Assembly: GCA_963717375.1 (NCBI GenBank)
Contig: OY970329.1
Coordinates: 558,001 to 622,000 of the forward strand
Source: VRUE01 sp963717375
Lineage (GTDB): Bacteria > Actinomycetota > Thermoleophilia > Solirubrobacterales > 70-9
Reading direction: 5' to 3'
Length of the DNA stretch: 64,000 nucleotides
In this document: piece by piece, positions 38,228-47,428 of the stretch
Layout: each line of letters begins with the position of its first letter
How positions within the stretch are numbered: position 1 is the stretch's first letter
Notes under the pieces: model-generated
What the model saw: only the letters and a program-made list of their open reading frames with translations
The model's database searches: none
What the model was told of the DNA's origin: nothing
Program-made: the position numbers and the translations under genes

Positions 38228-41181
38228 AACAGCTACTGCCAAACGGGCTCGCCGGCATCGTCGCCGTCGCCCTGCTGGTCGTAACCGCGGCCGGCACCGC
38301 CGTTGCCTACTTCACCACCACGGGCGCCGGGAACAGCGCCCCCACGGGCGTGTCGCAGCTGGCCAAGCCCACGCTCACCGCTACGGCGCAGGCCGGTGGA
38401 TCCGTCGTCCTGTCCTGGGGCGCCGTAACGGCCCCGGGCCCGGGCACCGTCACCTACTCGGTCACGCGCGACAGTGGAGGCGCCAACGGCAGTTGCTCCC
38501 CAACTCTCACCGTCACCACCTGCACCGATAGTGGACTGGAACCCAGCACCTACAACTACGTCGTCACCGCCAAGTGGCGTTCCTGGACCACGAGCAGCTC
38601 GAGCAAAGCCGCGGCGGTCACGGTCGGCCCGGCCGACCACTTCACGCTCAGCGCCGCCTCACTGACGCCGGTCGCCGGCGCCGCCGACAACCTGACGATC
38701 ACCGCGAAGGACGCCAAAGGAGGCACAGTCACCACCTATGCCAACTCGCACAATCTCACCTTTAGCGGCGCCTCCGCCAGCCCCAACGGGACCGTGCCGA
38801 CGGTAGCCGACAGCTCCGGCACGGCAACCGCTTTCGGGACTCCCACCGCGATTAGCTTCACCGCCGGCATTGCCACGGTCTCCTCTTCCACCAACGGTGC
38901 GATGAAGCTCTACTCGAAAGGCGAAGCCGGCGTCGAAGTCGGCGACGGCTCGATCTCGACCGTCACACCGCTGAAAGTGACGGTGGCAACAGCGACGGCG
39001 GCTAAATTCGCGCTGACGGCGGCGACCGCCACGCCCACGGCGGGCGAAGCCGACAATCTGACGATCACCGCGCTGGATGCCTACGGCAACCTCGCGACCT
39101 CCTACACCGGCTCGCACAACCTCACCTTCAGCGGCGCCACCGTCATCGGCACGAACAAACCGACCGTCTCCAACAGCTCCGGCACCGCGATCGCCTTTGG
39201 AACCGCCACCGCGATCACCTTCACGACCGGCGTCGCCACGGTCACCGGTGGCAAAAACGGCGCAATGACGCTGGTCAAAGTGGAGTCGCCGAGCATCACC
39301 GCCACCGACGGCACAGTCACGAGCGTGGCACCGCTGGTGGTGACGGTGGCGCCGGCAGCGGCAGCGAAGTTCGCGCTCACGGCGGCGACCGCCGCGCCCA
39401 CGGCGGGCGAAGCCGACAACCTCACCGTTACCGCACAGGACGCCTACGGCAATACCGCGACCTCCTACACCGGCTCGCACAATCTCACCTTCTCGGGGGG
39501 CTCGCCGAGTCCCGGGGGAACAGAGCCCACGATCTCGAGCTCGGCGGGCGACGAAATCGCCTTCGGCGGTTCCACCGCGATCAACTTCAGCGTCGGGGTC
39601 GCCACAGGCGCCGCCGGCAAAAACGGTGCGATGAAGCTCTACAAGACCGGCTCGACCAGCCTCACCGTCAGCGACGGCGTCCGCCTAACTCCAATCCCCT
39701 ATGTCGTCACCGTCGCCGCGGCGTCCGCGTCGAGATTTACGCTCGCCTCCTCGGCGACTAGCCTGGCCGCGGGTGGCTCATCCAACCTCACCGTCACCGC
39801 CTTGGATATCTACGGCAACGTCGCAACCGGATACAGCAGCTCGCACAGCCTCACCTTCTCGGGCGCAGCGGCCGTCGGCACGAACAAACCGACCGTCTCC
39901 AACAGCTCCGGCACCGCGATCGCCTTCGGGACCGCGACCGCGATCAGCTTCACCGCCGGTGTCGCCACGGTCCTCTCGAGCACCAAGAACGGAGTGATGA
40001 AGCTCTATGCCAGCGGCGAAGCCGGCATCGAAGTGAGCGACGGTTCGATCTCTACCTCCACCCCGCTCGGAGTGACGGTCTCGCCGCTCGCGACAGCGAA
40101 ACTTGCGCTCGCCGCCGCGACGACGACCCCCACCGCGGGCGTTGCTGACAACCTCACCGTCACCGCGCAGGACACCTACGGCAACGTCACGCCGACCTAT
40201 ACCGACCCCCCCAGTCTCACCTTCAGCGGCGCCTCGGCAAGCCCCAACGGGACCGTGGCCACCGTGTCCGACTCCTCCGGCGCACCGGTGGCCTTCGGCA
40301 CGGCGACGCCCACCTCCTTCAACGCGGGCGTCGCGACGGTCTCCAGCGGCAAAAACGGTGCGATGAGGCTCTACAAGACCGGCTCGACCAGCCTCACCGT
40401 CAGTGACGGCACCTTCTCTGGGGCCTTGGTGGTCACGGTCGCCCCCGCAAACGCCTCGGAATTCACCCTCGTGCCGGCTCTGACCACGCTGGCGGCAGCG
40501 GCGACCGACAGCCTCACGATCACCGCCCTGGACCCTTACGGCAACGTCGGCACCACTTACGTCGGCTCACACAGCCTCACCTTCAGCGGCGCCTCCGCTA
40601 GTCCCAACGGGACTCTGCCGAACGTCATCGACAGCGCCGGAGCAACGGTGAACTTCGGCTCGCCGACGGCGATCACCTTCACCGCCGGAGTCGCCAAAGT
40701 CGCCTCTTCCAAGAACGGGGTAATGAAGCTCTACCGGGCCGGAGCGGCCGCGATCACGGTCAGCGACGGCTCGATCTCGAACCCGACGCCCGTCGCGATC
40801 ACCGTCTCCCCCACCACCGGCACACGGTGGGGCCTGACCAACATCAACGTCAGCGCCGGCACGCTCAGCTCCGCCTGCGTCTTCACCTGCACCCTGACGG
40901 GACTGGGCAACAGCGGCACGGTGACGGCGAAAGTCGCCGTCACGGACGCTTACGGCAACACGGTCAACGCGGTGGGCACCGGCCACGCCGCCAAGGTCAC
41001 CACCAGCGGCAGCGGCACGATCAGCGGCACGCCGCTGGCCATCCCCGAAACCGGTGCCGCCGAATCGGCGACGACGTTCACCTTCACCTCGAAATCGGCC
41101 GGCAACTTCACCGAAGTCGTGACCGTTGCTTTCTCGACCGGCACCGCCTACACGGCGGCGACGCTGACCGCGAGCAAATAG
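38224..41181 (+). CDS. Large exported repeat protein, six Ig-like repeats after an FN3-like domain
   Basis: A 985-residue protein. Signal segment GLAGIVAVALLVVTAAGTAV is followed by AYFTTTGAGN, the same alternate-signal pattern as the first gene. Residues 48-135 look like a fibronectin type III domain (GGSVVLSWGAV, STYNYVVTAKW). Six repeats of about 115-125 residues follow, each with NLT(I/V)TA-D-YGN near its start, SLTFSGA in the middle and GVMKLY or GAMKLY before the end. A C-terminal segment with a Cys pair (SACVFTC) ends the chain without anchor or LPXTG motif. Probably a surface stalk or adhesin. No hydrolase motif is visible. Confidence 0.75.
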   Translation: MKQLLPNGLAGIVAVALLVVTAAGTAVAYFTTTGAGNSAPTGVSQLAKPTLTATAQAGGSVVLSWGAVTAPGPGTVTYSVTRDSGGANGSCSPTLTVTTCTDSGLEPSTYNYVVTAKWRSWTTSSSSKAAAVTVGPADHFTLSAASLTPVAGAADNLTITAKDAKGGTVTTYANSHNLTFSGASASPNGTVPTVADSSGTATAFGTPTAISFTAGIATVSSSTNGAMKLYSKGEAGVEVGDGSISTVTPLKVTVATATAAKFALTAATATPTAGEADNLTITALDAYGNLATSYTGSHNLTFSGATVIGTNKPTVSNSSGTAIAFGTATAITFTTGVATVTGGKNGAMTLVKVESPSITATDGTVTSVAPLVVTVAPAAAAKFALTAATAAPTAGEADNLTVTAQDAYGNTATSYTGSHNLTFSGGSPSPGGTEPTISSSAGDEIAFGGSTAINFSVGVATGAAGKNGAMKLYKTGSTSLTVSDGVRLTPIPYVVTVAAASASRFTLASSATSLAAGGSSNLTVTALDIYGNVATGYSSSHSLTFSGAAAVGTNKPTVSNSSGTAIAFGTATAISFTAGVATVLSSTKNGVMKLYASGEAGIEVSDGSISTSTPLGVTVSPLATAKLALAAATTTPTAGVADNLTVTAQDTYGNVTPTYTDPPSLTFSGASASPNGTVATVSDSSGAPVAFGTATPTSFNAGVATVSSGKNGAMRLYKTGSTSLTVSDGTFSGALVVTVAPANASEFTLVPALTTLAAAATDSLTITALDPYGNVGTTYVGSHSLTFSGASASPNGTLPNVIDSAGATVNFGSPTAITFTAGVAKVASSKNGVMKLYRAGAAAITVSDGSISNPTPVAITVSPTTGTRWGLTNINVSAGTLSSACVFTCTLTGLGNSGTVTAKVAVTDAYGNTVNAVGTGHAAKVTTSGSGTISGTPLAIPETGAAESATTFTFTSKSAGNFTEVVTVAFSTGTAYTAATLTASK
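38629..40812 (+). repeat. Tandem coding repeats, six units of about 350-370 bp
   Basis: The repeats of the large exported protein are alike at DNA level: identical tracts such as AAAAACGGTGCGATGA recur at 39618 and 40351, and GGCACGAACAAACCGACC at 39148 and 39877. Units 2 and 3, and units 2 and 4, share the longest matches. Such near-identity suggests recent duplication or gene conversion and makes copy number variable. Confidence 0.75.
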
Positions 41182-41523
41182 CTACGGCGCCCGCCGTCCG
41201 CCTCCCGTCCCTTTCTCAAGCAATCCTGAGACAGCCTTGGCGAGCTGCTCGCCATGGCGAGTGAGGACGTACTCGGTGTGCGGGGGGCGGCCGGGAACGA
41301 GGTGGCGTTCGATCACCCGCGCGGCCTCGAGCTGCTCGAGCCGATCCGAGAGGGTCGTCGGGGAGACGCCGGGGAGGGACTGGCGGAACTCGTTGAAGCG
41401 GGAGGCGCCGCTGGCGCAGGCGTAGATCGTCGCCAGCGTCCAGCGGCGCTCCAACAGGGTCGCCGTGGCCCGCATCTCAGCCGGGACCGGAGAGCAGCTA
41501 CGACATCGAGGCGACATTTGCAC
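41182..41523 (-). CDS. HxlR-family transcriptional regulator
   Basis: A 113-residue winged helix protein. HxlR pattern: LERRWTLATIYACASGASRF, then FRQSLPGVSPTTLSDRLEQL as recognition helices, and a wing with HTEYVLTRHGEQLA. The N-terminus carries CRSC, close to the Cys used for redox sensing in some HxlR/YodB regulators (normally at residue 6-10). Start is GTG, with an ATG two codons later. The first 26 bases overlap the end of lon. No clear target in the window; the lon gene or distant loci are possible. Confidence 0.82.
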   Translation of the reverse strand: MQMSPRCRSCSPVPAEMRATATLLERRWTLATIYACASGASRFNEFRQSLPGVSPTTLSDRLEQLEAARVIERHLVPGRPPHTEYVLTRHGEQLAKAVSGLLEKGTGGGRRAP

Positions 41524-43789
41524 CGTTCTCGGCCGGCTCGAGGGCGCGCTCGAAGACCTCGCCGATGCTCATCACCGGGTGGAAGGTCATCTGCTCGCGC
41601 ACCTCATCGGGGACCTCGTCAAGGTCGCCGCGGTTGCGCTCGGGCAGGATCACCTCAGTCAACCCGGCCGCATGGGCGGCGAGCACCTTCTGCTTCAGAC
41701 CGCCGATCGGCAGCACCCTGCCCTGCAGGGTGACCTCGCCGGTCATGCCGACCGTGTGCTTGACCGGCCGCCCGCTGAGCAGCGAGACCAGTGCCGTCGT
41801 CATCGCCGTGCCGGCGCTGGGGCCGTCCTTGGGGATTGCCCCCGCCGGCACGTGCAGATGGAACTCGCGCTGGAAGCGAGCCGGGTCGATACCGAGCTCC
41901 TCGCTGTGCGAGCGCACGTAGGAGAGCGCGATCCGCGCCGACTCCTTCATCACGTCGCCCAGCTGCCCGGTCAGGACCAGGCCTTTGTCGCCCTCCATCG
42001 CGGTCGCCTCGATGAAGAGGACGTCGCCGCCGGCCCCGGTCACCGCCAGCCCGGTTGAGACGCCGGGGATCGCCGTGCGCTCGACCGACTCCTGGAAGAA
42101 GCGCTGGCGCCCGAGCGCATCGTGCAGCGCGTCGCCGTCGAGCACGATCGGCTTCGCCGCCTCGCCGGAGGCGATCTTCGTCGCCGCCCCGCGCAGCAGC
42201 TTGCCCAGCTCACGCTCGAGCTGGCGCACGCCGGCCTCGCGGGTGTACTCGGAGATGACGCTGCGCAGGATCTCGTCGCCGACCTCGACCTCGTCGGGCT
42301 CAAGCCCGTTGCGCTTCAGCTGCCGCGGCAGCAGGTAGCCGCGCGCGATCGCCTCCTTCTCGGCGGTCGTGTAGCCGTCGAAGGCGATCGTCTCCATGCG
42401 GTCCAGCAGCGGCGCCGGGATCGTGTCGACCATGTTCGCCGTGGCGATGAAGACGACCTCGGAGAGATCGACCTCGACGTCGAGGTAGTGGTCGCGGAAG
42501 GAGTGATTCTGCGCTGGGTCGAGCACCTCCAGCAGCGCGGCCGAGGGGTCGCCGCGCCAGTCGGCGCCGACCTTGTCGACCTCGTCGAGCAGGATCACCG
42601 GGTTCATCGTGCCGGCGTCGCGCAGGGCGCGGACGATCCGCCCCGGAAGGGCTCCTATGTATGTGCGGCGGTGACCGCGGATCTCGGCCTCGTCGTGCAG
42701 GCCGCCGAGCGAGATGCGGACGAACTCGCGCCCGAGGGCACGGGCGATCGACTCGCCGATCGATGTCTTCCCCGTGCCAGGTGGTCCGACCAGGGTCAGG
42801 ATGGCCCCGTTGGCGCGGCTGTCCTCGTCGACGCCGCGCTCCTCACGGAGCTTGCGCACGGCGATGAACTCGGTGATCCGCTTCTTCACGTCCTCGAGCC
42901 CGGCGTGGTCGGCGTCGAGCACATCGCGCGTGTGCGCCGGGTCGAGCCGCTCCTCGGAGCGCTTCGCCCAGGGCACCGCGATCAGCCAGTCGAGGTAGCT
43001 GCGGATCATCGAGGACTCCGGCGACTGCTCGCCCTGGCGCTCGAGCCGGCGCAGCTCCTTGCCCGCCTGCTCGGCGACCGCCTCTGGCATCTCGGCCTCG
43101 GCGATCTTGCGCTCGTACTCCTCGATCAGGTTGCCCTCGTCCTCGCCCAGCTCTTTGCGGATCGACTCCATCTGTTTGCGCAGGAAGTAGTCGCGCTGCT
43201 GCTTCTGGGCGCCGGACTCGACGTCGTCGCGGATCTTGCTGCGCACCTGCAGCTCGGCGAGGCGCTCACGCTGCAGGTCGACGGCGATCTGCAGCCGCTC
43301 GGTGACGTCGACCGACTCCAGCAGCTTCAGCTTCTGCTCGACCCCGATGTCGGGGCTGAACCCTGTGGTGTCGGCGAGCGCGCCGGGCTCCTCGACCGAG
43401 CGCAGGAAGGCGGCGATGCGGCCGTCGTCACCGCGCAGCTCGAGGATCTCTTCGACCACGGCGCGGTACTCGCGCGCCAGCTCCTGGGTGTGCTCGTCGT
43501 CGGGGTGGCCGTCGCGGATCTCCTGCACGTCGATGCGCAGCGCGTCGGAATCGCCCGCCTCGGCGGCGCCGGCGATACCGCGGTGCAGGCCGACCACGGT
43601 GGCGACCGGGCCGCCACGGCGCGACTGGCCGCGCTCGATCACTTCGGCGACAACGCCGACGCGGCCGAACTCGCCATCGGTGCGGGGCAACAGGAAGACG
43701 CGCTCCTCATCGCCGACGTCGATCGGCAGGGTCGCGGTGACGGTGGGGAAAACGATCGTTTCGTCAAGCGGGATCAGCAAGTAGGCCAT
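41498..43789 (-). CDS. lon: ATP-dependent protease Lon
   Basis: A 763-residue cytosolic AAA+ serine protease that degrades misfolded and regulatory proteins. Order: LAN substrate domain (from MAYLLIPLDETIVFP), coiled-coil, AAA+ module with Walker A GPPGTGKTSIGESIARALG and Walker B PVILLDEVDKVG, and the protease domain with the Ser-Lys dyad: Ser658 in KDGPSAGTAM and Lys699 in PIGGLKQKVLAAH. Length is typical of bacterial LonA. The start at ATG 43789 opens the conserved N-terminus; a TTG four codons earlier is the other option. The 3' end overlaps the HxlR gene. Confidence 0.97.
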   Translation of the reverse strand: MAYLLIPLDETIVFPTVTATLPIDVGDEERVFLLPRTDGEFGRVGVVAEVIERGQSRRGGPVATVVGLHRGIAGAAEAGDSDALRIDVQEIRDGHPDDEHTQELAREYRAVVEEILELRGDDGRIAAFLRSVEEPGALADTTGFSPDIGVEQKLKLLESVDVTERLQIAVDLQRERLAELQVRSKIRDDVESGAQKQQRDYFLRKQMESIRKELGEDEGNLIEEYERKIAEAEMPEAVAEQAGKELRRLERQGEQSPESSMIRSYLDWLIAVPWAKRSEERLDPAHTRDVLDADHAGLEDVKKRITEFIAVRKLREERGVDEDSRANGAILTLVGPPGTGKTSIGESIARALGREFVRISLGGLHDEAEIRGHRRTYIGALPGRIVRALRDAGTMNPVILLDEVDKVGADWRGDPSAALLEVLDPAQNHSFRDHYLDVEVDLSEVVFIATANMVDTIPAPLLDRMETIAFDGYTTAEKEAIARGYLLPRQLKRNGLEPDEVEVGDEILRSVISEYTREAGVRQLERELGKLLRGAATKIASGEAAKPIVLDGDALHDALGRQRFFQESVERTAIPGVSTGLAVTGAGGDVLFIEATAMEGDKGLVLTGQLGDVMKESARIALSYVRSHSEELGIDPARFQREFHLHVPAGAIPKDGPSAGTAMTTALVSLLSGRPVKHTVGMTGEVTLQGRVLPIGGLKQKVLAAHAAGLTEVILPERNRGDLDEVPDEVREQMTFHPVMSIGEVFERALEPAENGANVASMS

Positions 43790-43893
43790 GGCTAAGTCCA
43801 ATTTCTGTAGTTAGTCTCAGAACAGGATAGCGAAGGCCCTCCCCCACCACCATTTTTACGCGAGGTGCAGGGTAAAAGCATCCCCGCAGCGCC

Positions 43894-45819
43894 TCAGGGT
43901 GCGATCACGGAGCGTGCTCCCGCTGCCTTTACGGCAGCCGAGAGCGTTGCGATGTCGTAGGCGCCGTCATGGCGCTGCTCGTTGACGAAGAAGGTCGGCG
44001 TGCCGGTGACGCCGCTGATGTCGGCCGAGTCGACGTCCTCCTCAATGCGCGGCGCGTGCTCGTGGCGGCGCAGGTCCTCTTTGTAACGCTCGATGTCAAG
44101 GCCGAGCTGCTCGGCGTAGGCCTGCAGATCGCGCGGGCGCAGCTCGCCCTGGTGGTCGAGCAACAGGTCGTGCATCTCCCAGAACGCCCCCTGAGCAGCC
44201 GCCGCCTCCGAGGCCTCGGCGGCGAAGTCGGCGTTCGGGTGGACGTCGGAGAGCGGAAGGTGGCGCCAGACGTAGCGGACGTCGCCGAAATCCGAGAGCA
44301 GCTCGCGCACGACCGGCTCGGCCCGGCCGCAGTAGGGGCACTCGAAGTCGCCGTACTCGACCACGGTCACGGGCGCCTCGACCGGGCCGCGCAGGTGGTC
44401 GCGCTCGGGATCGACCGGCACGACTAGGTCGACCAGCGTCTCCGAGCCACCAAGCAGGGCGCGGATGCGGGTCCGCTTGGGCAGCATCGCGGTGGCGCGG
44501 AAGACCAGCCAGGTCAGCGCCGAGGCGCCGAGCGCGGCGCTGAGCACGCCGAGCTTCGCCTCGCGCAGCTCGATCCCGCGGAAGGCCAGCGCCGCAATCA
44601 GCAGCGAGACGGTGAAGCCGATGCCGGCGATCGCCCCACCCCCCGCCGTCGCCGCCCAGCCGACCGGCGGGCGCAGCTTTCCGCGGCTCAGTTTCGTCAC
44701 CAGCCAGGCGGTGCCGGCCACCCCGACCGGCTTGCCGAGCACGTAGGCGAAGATGATCCCGAGCGTGACCGGCGAGGAGTAGGCGCGCGAGAGGAAGTCG
44801 CTGTCGATCGCGATGCCGATGTTGGCCAGCGCGAACAGCGGCACGATCACGTAGCTCGTCCACGGGTGGTAGAGCTGCTGTAGGCGCGCGTTGGGCGAAA
44901 CGGCAGCCTGCAGGCCGGCGCTGGCGGAGCGGGCCAGCTCCGGCGTCGGCTGCTCACGGAAGCTGCGGAAGAGGTCGGTCGCCCGCTCAAGCTCGCCGCG
45001 ACCCGCCGGGTAGGCCCAGGTGACAAGGCCAACCGCGAGGCCAAGCACGACCGGATCGACCCCCGATTCGAACAGCGCGACCCAAGCCACGGTGGCGAGC
45101 AGGAGGTAGACCAGCCCGGGGCGGATCCGCGCCGCGAGCGCGGCCAGGATCAGGCCGAAGACGCCGGCCGCGATCAGCAGCGGCTCGAGGTCGACCTGGC
45201 CGCTGTAGGCGACGGCGATGACCAGCAGCGCGACCACGTCGTCGACGACGATGATCGTCAGCATGAAGCCGCGCAGGCGGTCGGGGAAGCGCGGCCCGAC
45301 CAGCGCCAACATGCCGAGCGCGAAGGCGGTGTCGGTCGACATCGCCACCCCCCAGCCGTGCGCGGCGTCGCCACCGCCGTTGATCGCCAGGTAGATCGCG
45401 ACCGGCACCGCCATCCCACCCAGTGCGGCGAGCACCGGCAGCGCCAGGCGGCGGCGCTCGCGCAGCTCGCCGATGTCGAACTCGCGTCGCACCTCGAGCC
45501 CGACGACGAAGAAGAAGAAGGTCATCAGGCCGCTGTTGACCCAGTCGCGCAGGCTCTGGGAGATGCCCGAGCCGCCGACCTGGATCGAGAGCTGGGTGTG
45601 CCAGACGCTCTCGTAGGAAGAGAGGTCGAGGTTGGCCCAGGCGAGCGCCGCCACCGCCGCGGCGAGCAGCACGCTGGCGCTGCCCGTCTCGGTGGTGAGG
45701 AAGTCGCGCAGCGGCGCCTGCAGGCTGCGGGCCCACGCGGTGCGCCCGCTGAACGCCGATCGGACCCTGGACTCGCTCATCGCGGCTAGCTTTTCATCCT
45801 CGATGGCTGGACCGACCAT
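43894..45819 (-). CDS. nhaA: NhaA Na+/H+ antiporter fused to DsbA-like thioredoxin domain
   Basis: A 641-residue fusion. Residues 25-430 are NhaA, with about twelve helices and the conserved Asp pair in IIVVDDVVALLVIAVAY that binds Na+ or H+; VSTDTAFALGMLALVGPR, seen as MSTDTAFALGMLALVG, marks the other half of the ion path. Residues 460-641 are a DsbA/thioredoxin domain with active site FECPYCGRAEP and cis-Pro loop VTGTPTFFVN. Such fusions occur in actinobacteria and presumably place an oxidoreductase beside the exchanger. The start may be ATG 45819 or 45780. It is divergent, by 13 bases, from the cNMP/TrxR-like gene. Confidence 0.92.
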   Translation of the reverse strand: MVGPAIEDEKLAAMSESRVRSAFSGRTAWARSLQAPLRDFLTTETGSASVLLAAAVAALAWANLDLSSYESVWHTQLSIQVGGSGISQSLRDWVNSGLMTFFFFVVGLEVRREFDIGELRERRRLALPVLAALGGMAVPVAIYLAINGGGDAAHGWGVAMSTDTAFALGMLALVGPRFPDRLRGFMLTIIVVDDVVALLVIAVAYSGQVDLEPLLIAAGVFGLILAALAARIRPGLVYLLLATVAWVALFESGVDPVVLGLAVGLVTWAYPAGRGELERATDLFRSFREQPTPELARSASAGLQAAVSPNARLQQLYHPWTSYVIVPLFALANIGIAIDSDFLSRAYSSPVTLGIIFAYVLGKPVGVAGTAWLVTKLSRGKLRPPVGWAATAGGGAIAGIGFTVSLLIAALAFRGIELREAKLGVLSAALGASALTWLVFRATAMLPKRTRIRALLGGSETLVDLVVPVDPERDHLRGPVEAPVTVVEYGDFECPYCGRAEPVVRELLSDFGDVRYVWRHLPLSDVHPNADFAAEASEAAAAQGAFWEMHDLLLDHQGELRPRDLQAYAEQLGLDIERYKEDLRRHEHAPRIEEDVDSADISGVTGTPTFFVNEQRHDGAYDIATLSAAVKAAGARSVIAP

Positions 45820-45832
45820 CTAGTCTGAGCGG

Positions 45833-47419
45833 ATGGCCGTTCCGGTAAGCCGAGTGCTCTCGAACTCACAGCTGGCAACCCTCGCCAAACACGGCGAGGA
45901 GCGCACCGCCGAGCCCGGCGAGACGCTGTTCGAGGTCGGCGACAAGAGCTACCCGTTCGTCGCGATCATCGAGGGCGAGGTCTCGGTGGTCGACTCGGCC
46001 GGCGGTGAGATCGTCCGCCACGGCCCCTCCGGCTTCCTCGGCGAGATGAACCTGCTCTCCGGGCAGACCGTCTTCCTCACCGCGGTCGTGGTCGAGCCGA
46101 TGCGCTACATCGCGGTCGACCGCGAAGAGCTGCGGCGGCTCCTCTTCGAGGACGGCTCGCTGTCCGACCTCCTCCTTTCCGCCTTCATCGAACGGCGCGA
46201 GATGCTGCAGCAACGCCAGGGGATCGGGCTCGAAATCATCGGCCCGCGCGAGTCGAGCGAGACGCTGCGCACGCTCGACTTCGCCAGGCGCCTGCGCCTC
46301 CCCCACACCTGGCTCGAACCGGGGGAAAGCGAGAAAGCGACCGCTCTGTACGAAGCTGCCGAGCCCGATCAGATCCCGATTGTGCTGCTCCCCGGCGGCG
46401 TCGAACTGCACCGCCCGACCAACGGCCAGCTCTCGCGGGCGCTGGGCATCGGGCTGGAGCTCGAACAGCGCGAGGAGGTCGACCTGCTCGTCGTCGGCGG
46501 CGGCCCGGCCGGCCTCGGCGCCGCGGTTTACGGTGCCTCGGAGGGACTCGACACGCTGGTGATCGAGAGCACCGTGCTCGGCGGCCAGGCGGGGACCTCA
46601 CGGCGGATCGAGAACTACCTCGGCTTCCCGGCCGGGATCAGCGGCACCGAGCTGACCAGCCGCGCGGTCGCGCAGGCGCGCAAGTTCGGTGCCCGCACCG
46701 CGACGCCCTACCGCGCCCGCGAGCTCGAGCTCGGCGAGGAGCGGCACACGGTCAGGCTCGAGGACGGCAACGAAATCGCGGCACGGACCGTGCTGCTCTC
46801 AACCGGCGCCGAATACCGGCGCCTGCCCGTGGCGAACCTCGAGGACTACGAGGGAATCACCGTCTTCTACGCCGCCGGCCCACCCGAGGCGCAGCTCTGC
46901 GGCGGCCAGCGGGTCGGCGTGATCGGCGGCGGCAACTCAGCCGGCCAGGCCGCCGTCTGGCTCGCCCGCGGCGGCGCCCTCGTCACCCTCCTGCACCGCC
47001 GTGCCGACCTCGCCGAGACGATGTCCCACTACATGCTCGACGAGCTCGAGCGTTACGGCGTCGCGGTCCGCGACCGCAGCGAAGTCGAGACCCTGCACGG
47101 CGAGAAAGGGCATCTCGAAGCCGTCACCCTCACCGACGGCACGCAGATGCCGCTCACGGCCCTCTTCCTCTTCCTCGGTGCCTCCCCCTGCACAGACTGG
47201 CTAGGCGACGTGGTCGCCCGGGACCCCAAGGGGTTCATCCTCACCGGAGCCGAAGCGGGAGCCGAAGGCCTGCTCGCGACCAGCGCCCCCGGCGTCTTCG
47301 CCGCCGGCGACGTCCGCGCCGGCTCGATCAAGCGCTGCGCGACCGCCGTCGGCGAGGGCGCAACGATCGTGCGCTTCGTCCACGAGCACCTCTCCCCCGC
47401 GGCGTCCCCGCAGCTCTAA
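45833..47419 (+). CDS. Cyclic-nucleotide-domain/thioredoxin-reductase-like flavoprotein
   Basis: A 528-residue fusion. Residues 10-130 form a Crp-type cNMP-binding domain (GETLFEVGDKSYPFVAIIEG, GFLGEMNLLSG). A linker with a thioredoxin-like half follows, then a TrxR-like FAD/NADPH part from 215: GGGPAGLGAAVYGASEG, STVLGGQAGTSRRIENY, GVIGGGNSAGQAAVWL, and the FAD end VFAAGDVRAG. The redox CxxC of thioredoxin reductase, normally before the NADPH motif, is missing: the place reads YAAGPPEAQLCGGQRVG, with one Cys. So it may be a regulated flavin oxidoreductase rather than a true TrxR. Divergent from NhaA-DsbA. Confidence 0.85.
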   Translation: MAVPVSRVLSNSQLATLAKHGEERTAEPGETLFEVGDKSYPFVAIIEGEVSVVDSAGGEIVRHGPSGFLGEMNLLSGQTVFLTAVVVEPMRYIAVDREELRRLLFEDGSLSDLLLSAFIERREMLQQRQGIGLEIIGPRESSETLRTLDFARRLRLPHTWLEPGESEKATALYEAAEPDQIPIVLLPGGVELHRPTNGQLSRALGIGLELEQREEVDLLVVGGGPAGLGAAVYGASEGLDTLVIESTVLGGQAGTSRRIENYLGFPAGISGTELTSRAVAQARKFGARTATPYRARELELGEERHTVRLEDGNEIAARTVLLSTGAEYRRLPVANLEDYEGITVFYAAGPPEAQLCGGQRVGVIGGGNSAGQAAVWLARGGALVTLLHRRADLAETMSHYMLDELERYGVAVRDRSEVETLHGEKGHLEAVTLTDGTQMPLTALFLFLGASPCTDWLGDVVARDPKGFILTGAEAGAEGLLATSAPGVFAAGDVRAGSIKRCATAVGEGATIVRFVHEHLSPAASPQL

Positions 47420-47428
47420 CAGCGCTCG

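Noticed and set aside
38659..39480. Minus-strand frame with repeated Arg/Gly-rich blocks
   Set aside because: Mirror of the coding repeats of the large exported protein.
38629..40812. Regular repeats that could suggest CRISPR
   Set aside because: Units are about 350-370 bp, contiguous, in frame and coding; there are no short repeats with unique spacers.
42122..43795. Plus-strand open frame of 557 codons
   Set aside because: Shadow of lon on the opposite strand; no recognisable motif.
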